A stretch of 10,097 nucleotides of DNA from Deltaproteobacteria bacterium (GTDB lineage: Bacteria; Desulfobacterota; Binatia; UBA9968), in contig VBLN01000004.1 in the NCBI GenBank assembly GCA_005878685.1, forward strand, positions 1 to 10,097, read 5' to 3'. Below, piece by piece: positions 7,277 to 10,097 of the stretch. Position numbers and translations under genes: made by a program. How positions within the stretch are numbered: position 1 is the stretch's first letter; every line of letters begins with the position of its first letter. Under the pieces are notes generated by a model. The model made no database searches, had not been told where the DNA came from, and saw only the letters and a program-made list of their open reading frames with translations.

Positions 7277-8428
7277 GTGGCTAGTTCAACAGCAAGGCTT
7301 TCTGTTGCTCGCAGTCCATCCGCTGGTGCAGAAGGGTTGGATCCATTGGCTGCCTCTTCTATAGGACGTGGAGATTCGAATTCCCTAGACGAAGCATCGC
7401 GGGAAATATCCCTCGACTCTTTCCCCTGCGTTCTTTATGAGTGTAACCGCTCTATGGAGTTGACGTTTATTACCAGCAACATTTTCGAACTCATAGGTTT
7501 TGAGGCAGGAGAACTGATTGGCAACCGGGCTTTTTGGGATGAAAGAATAATTGCGGATGATCTTGTGCTGGTTCGGCAGAAGCTCGGCGAACTCAAGAAC
7601 CTTAAATCGATCTCTATGACGCATCGCCTTCTGGATCGGAGAGGGTTGCCGGTATGGGTCAGTCATAGTCTTCAAAGCCTTCCCAAGGCAGGCGGCGATG
7701 TCTTGCGCGGCTGCCTTTTGAGAAGTGGCAAAGAGGCTGCGGTCCAGGAGTCAGGTCAGGGTGCCGTAGATCTCTTCGTACACAAGATCGGCAATCATTT
7801 TCAGCTTTTAAGGCTCGTGATTAGTTCTTTGAAAAAAGTTTTGCCTGAATCGAGAGAGACCGAGGTTCTTAATCAGACAGTTGACAGTGCTATCGAACTT
7901 GCCCGTAGTTTTTCGGACTACAATCAGGCGCCGTCATCCTGGTTGGGGACGGTGGGCATGATCGACGTCGTGGAGGCGGGGTCGGCACGATTAAAGCCAG
8001 AATTTCTGGAAAAAGGTGTGTTATTTGAAAATCAAATTGACCCTTCTGTTCGAGAAGTATCAGTCGCCGGAGATCCGTTCCTACTTGAGTTGGCTGTAAG
8101 CTATATTCTGCAGAATGCTTTAGAGGCTACACCGAAGGGGGGGACAGTAACCCTTCGTGCTAAGGCCGAGTCTAAAACGAGCGCGGTTCCTGTTGTTAAG
8201 ATTAGCATCATTGATTCGGGATGTGGTATCGAAGGAAAAAATGTGGAGCGCATTTTGTCTCCATTCTTTACCACAAGAGAGGGCCATTACGGCTTGGGGT
8301 TAAGCACAGCGCATCGCTTTATAACAATGCACTCGGGTCTTATACAGGTCAGGAGCATCGTTAACGAAGGCACGGAAGTAAAGATTGCGCTCCCCGCGGT
8401 CGCCCTGAAAAATCCGTCTCGGGGGTAA
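7277..8428 (+). CDS. Soluble PAS-domain sensor histidine kinase
   Basis: A two-component sensor that autophosphorylates on His and passes the phosphate to a response regulator. From the GTG start it is 383 residues with no membrane-spanning segment, so it should sense a cytoplasmic signal or act through a partner. After a Ser/Ala-rich tail of about 45 residues comes a PAS domain (about 48-149: FPCVLYECN, ELIGFEAGELIG, LDRRGLPVWVSHSL). Then follows a short dimerisation helix with H-box VHKIGNHFQLLRLV and His169 as likely phosphosite. The catalytic domain has the N box ILQNALEATPKGG (Asn280), G1 DSGCGI (313-318), FFTTREGHYGLGLS (330-343) and GTEVKIALP. The catalytic part is of NtrB type, but HKIGNHFQ departs from the usual HEIRNPL. 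It lies 56 bases before the sigma-54 regulator gene on the same strand, its most likely partner; cross-talk to the divergent PrsR is possible. It lacks the membrane and GAF architecture known for PrsK. Confidence 0.9.
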   Translation: MASSTARLSVARSPSAGAEGLDPLAASSIGRGDSNSLDEASREISLDSFPCVLYECNRSMELTFITSNIFELIGFEAGELIGNRAFWDERIIADDLVLVRQKLGELKNLKSISMTHRLLDRRGLPVWVSHSLQSLPKAGGDVLRGCLLRSGKEAAVQESGQGAVDLFVHKIGNHFQLLRLVISSLKKVLPESRETEVLNQTVDSAIELARSFSDYNQAPSSWLGTVGMIDVVEAGSARLKPEFLEKGVLFENQIDPSVREVSVAGDPFLLELAVSYILQNALEATPKGGTVTLRAKAESKTSAVPVVKISIIDSGCGIEGKNVERILSPFFTTREGHYGLGLSTAHRFITMHSGLIQVRSIVNEGTEVKIALPAVALKNPSRG

Positions 8429-8484
8429 TTATGCACCGCCTATTCGGCGCTCAGTGTTAGTTTTACCTACCTGCTCTATTCCGT

Positions 8485-9882
8485 ATGTACAGTATCCTGA
8501 TTGTTGAAGATCACGATCTCCTTAGGGAGCAACTGGGCCGCTTCTACGAACAGGAGGGTTACCGGGTTACACTGGCCGCCTCCGGGGAAAAAGCAATAGA
8601 AAAACTCTCAAAGGAGGTGTTTGCTATTGTAGTCTCTGATGTAAAAATGCCCGGAATGGACGGCTTCCAGCTTACCCGGCACATCCGCGAAAATTATCCT
8701 GAGACCGACGTGATTCTAGTGACTGCCTTTGGCAACGTGAAAGAGGCGGTGCAAGCAATGAAGCTGGGGGCGAGTGACTACATTACCAAACCTGTCGAAC
8801 CTGAGGCCATCCGCTTCGTGAGCGAGAAGCTTATCGAGAAAAGACGACTTTTGGAAGAAGTTCGGGAGTTGCGACAGATTGTCAAGGAGGAATATGTCAA
8901 GGAGGAATACGTCCTTGAAAACATAGTCGGCAAGAGTCCCAAAGTGCTGAAAGTCTTTGAACTCATTAAGGCTTTGGCGGAGACAGACTCCGGAGTATTG
9001 GTTACGGGAGAAACTGGGACGGGAAAGGAATTGGTTGCTCGGGCCATTCATAACTTAAGCAGACGAAAGGGTCGCCAGTTTGTCGCCATCAACTGCGGCG
9101 CATTTCCGGACACGCTTTTGGAGAGCGAACTCTTCGGCTATGAAAAAGGAGCCTTCACGGGGGCCATCAACAGTCGTGCAGGCAAAATTGAGCTTGCGGA
9201 TAACGGCACGCTTTTTCTGGACGAGGTCGAGAGCATTACTCTCCCGATGCAGATCAAGCTCCTGCGAGTCCTCCAAGAGCGAGAAGTTGAGCGGCTTGGC
9301 GGAAATCGGAAAGTCAAGATTAATATGCGTGTCATTGCGGCGACGAATGTCGACCTCTCCCTTTCCTTGGCTCGTGGTACGCTGCGGGAGGATTTTTATT
9401 ATCGCATCAATATTATTCCGGTCCATATCCCGCCGCTGCGTGAACGGCTGGAAGATCTTCCGCTCCTGGTTGAACATATTCTTCGCCACCATTCTTTCGC
9501 GCGAGAGAAAAAGATCCAAAACGTCTCGCCTAAAGTGTTCGATCAGATGCTGGCTTATCATTGGCCTGGTAACGTCCGGGAGCTCGAAAATATCCTGGAA
9601 CGCGCCATTGTCAAGTGCCCCGGGGGAACAATTGACGAAGTGGACCTGCCAGCGCCACCTCGTTCGGCTCCCGATATGCCGTTTCGTAGCAATGGAGAAG
9701 TTGGCGTTTCATTAAAGCAATGGGTGTTAAAAAGCGAAAAGGATTATTTGCGGGGACTCTTGATTAAGCACAAGGGACGCATTGGAGCCACGGCAAAAGA
9801 GGCAAAAGTAGATGACAAAACCCTCTATCGAAAGATGAGGAGGCACGGATTAGATAAGGAATCCTTCAAACCCTCCGCGTAA
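8485..9882 (+). CDS. NtrC-family sigma-54-dependent response regulator
   Basis: A phosphorylation-controlled enhancer-binding activator of sigma-54 promoters, 465 residues. The receiver (1-120) has Asp9, phosphoacceptor Asp52 in VVSDVKMPGMDG, Thr80 and Lys102 in YITKP. The AAA+ domain has Walker A GETGTGKE (175-182), a canonical GAFTGA loop (222-227), Walker B GTLFLDEV (241-248), LREDFYYRINIIP (300-312) and WPGNVRELENIL (360-371). A Fis-type HTH occupies about 418-455 (IGATAKEAKVDDKTLYRKMRRHG). The linker carries a duplicated five-residue unit (VKEEY twice, 133-142). The ATG at 8485 is the only sensible start, since an in-frame stop lies shortly upstream, yet no Shine-Dalgarno precedes it; translational coupling to the kinase gene 56 bases upstream is doubtful at that distance. 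Its target genes are not visible; as a partner of the preceding kinase in a polysaccharide neighbourhood it probably controls surface or envelope genes (inference). Confidence 0.94.
   Translation: MYSILIVEDHDLLREQLGRFYEQEGYRVTLAASGEKAIEKLSKEVFAIVVSDVKMPGMDGFQLTRHIRENYPETDVILVTAFGNVKEAVQAMKLGASDYITKPVEPEAIRFVSEKLIEKRRLLEEVRELRQIVKEEYVKEEYVLENIVGKSPKVLKVFELIKALAETDSGVLVTGETGTGKELVARAIHNLSRRKGRQFVAINCGAFPDTLLESELFGYEKGAFTGAINSRAGKIELADNGTLFLDEVESITLPMQIKLLRVLQEREVERLGGNRKVKINMRVIAATNVDLSLSLARGTLREDFYYRINIIPVHIPPLRERLEDLPLLVEHILRHHSFAREKKIQNVSPKVFDQMLAYHWPGNVRELENILERAIVKCPGGTIDEVDLPAPPRSAPDMPFRSNGEVGVSLKQWVLKSEKDYLRGLLIKHKGRIGATAKEAKVDDKTLYRKMRRHGLDKESFKPSA
8881..8910 (+). repeat. 15-bp tandem duplication inside the response-regulator linker
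   Basis: GTCAAGGAGGAATAT (8881-8895) is followed directly by GTCAAGGAGGAATAC (8896-8910), differing only in the last base, which is silent (Tyr either way). It encodes VKEEY-VKEEY in the helical linker between receiver and AAA+ domain. A five-residue addition does not preserve a heptad register. Confidence 0.9.
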
Positions 9883-9928
9883 GTGATACTTTTGATCTCT
9901 CTTCGACTTTCCTTAAGCTTGAGAGTTC
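9883..9928. other. Short spacer between convergent genes
   Basis: These 46 bases separate the stop of the plus-strand response regulator from the stop of the minus-strand epimerase. CTCTC (about 9897) and GAGAG (9921-9925) could pair over a long loop, but there is no compact stem with a T run, so no terminator is claimed for either gene. Confidence 0.4.
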
Positions 9929-10097
9929 CTATTGACTTTTGCCAGCGATTTCTCCGACCCTATCCTGTTGTTCAGCGGACGGCTTTGATTCATTGAGATG
10001 TCTATACGTTTGGTAAAGTCCTTGTTCAAATTCAGTGTGAACTTTGTAACCCAGGACTCTTCTGGCCTTGGAAATATCAGCCAACGTATGACGGACA
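9929..10097 (-). CDS. NAD-dependent nucleotide-sugar epimerase/dehydratase, C-terminal 55 residues (runs off the right edge)
   Basis: On the minus strand an open frame enters from the right edge and ends at TAG (9931-9929). Its first visible residues VRHTLADISKARRVLGYKV..EFEQGLYQTYRHL match the family pattern (GD)VRHTxADISKAxxxLGYxPxxxFExGLxxTxxWY at the end of UDP-glucuronate/UDP-GlcNAc 4-epimerases and related extended SDR enzymes; the last partial codon ends in T, as expected for the preceding Asp. A polar tail of about 20 residues (NESKPSAEQQDRVGEIAGKSQ) follows. The enzyme would invert or dehydrate a UDP-sugar, in keeping with the WbpA-like dehydrogenase on the same strand. Substrate cannot be told from this fragment. 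It converges on the response-regulator gene with 46 bases between stops. Confidence 0.85.
   Translation of the reverse strand, partial: VRHTLADISKARRVLGYKVHTEFEQGLYQTYRHLNESKPSAEQQDRVGEIAGKSQ

Noticed and set aside
9080..9715. 211-codon plus-strand frame inside the response regulator gene
   Set aside because: It is a different-frame shadow of the AAA+ and HTH coding sequence, Ser/Arg-rich with no domain.
1..10097. tRNA, rRNA, CRISPR array, insertion sequence or riboswitch
   Set aside because: I looked on both strands and found no regularly spaced repeats, transposase motifs, terminal inverted repeats with target duplications, or recognisable structured RNA.

Overview
The window is about 10.1 kb of bacterial chromosome, densely coding and of moderate G+C. 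A Gram-negative, diderm organism is likely. The reasons are the secA-argJ neighbourhood, three long conventional genes for sigma-54-type signalling, and a response regulator of the PEP-CTERM-box (PrsR) type, a family tied to exosortase/PEP-CTERM surface systems. I cannot name the phylum from sequence alone. Desulfobacterota, Nitrospirota, Methylomirabilota and related environmental lineages would all fit.

Left part (1-3769, plus strand): the 3' two thirds of secA, the preprotein translocase ATPase, run off the left edge. argJ, the dual-function ornithine/glutamate acetyltransferase of arginine biosynthesis, follows. SecA is odd in two ways. Its second nucleotide-binding domain carries a large charged, probably coiled-coil insert of roughly 250-280 residues. 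It also lacks about 12 normally near-invariant residues just before motif V.

Middle (3770-4178): about 410 bases with no intact gene. It holds a perfect 15-bp hairpin whose T-rich flank points to minus-strand termination, a minus-strand fragment resembling the N-terminus of a TadE-type pseudopilin, and other short open stretches of uncertain meaning.

Right part: on the minus strand, prsR (7017-5599) and a WbpA-like nucleotide-sugar dehydrogenase (5576-4179) form a tight pair with a 22-base spacer containing a perfect Shine-Dalgarno. Divergently, on the plus strand, lie a soluble PAS histidine kinase (7277-8428) and an NtrC-type sigma-54 response regulator (8485-9882). At the right edge, facing them, is the C-terminus of an NAD-dependent sugar epimerase (10096-9929, minus), which no start-to-stop ORF search with a length cutoff would show.

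Taken together, 3952-10097 looks like the regulatory and nucleotide-sugar part of an exopolysaccharide/exosortase-type locus next to housekeeping genes. The dehydrogenase and the epimerase would supply an activated uronic or amino-uronic sugar. The two sigma-54 activators and the kinase would control expression. The exosortase, PEP-CTERM proteins and glycosyltransferases themselves are not in the window, so this reading is an inference from the regulator family and the neighbours.
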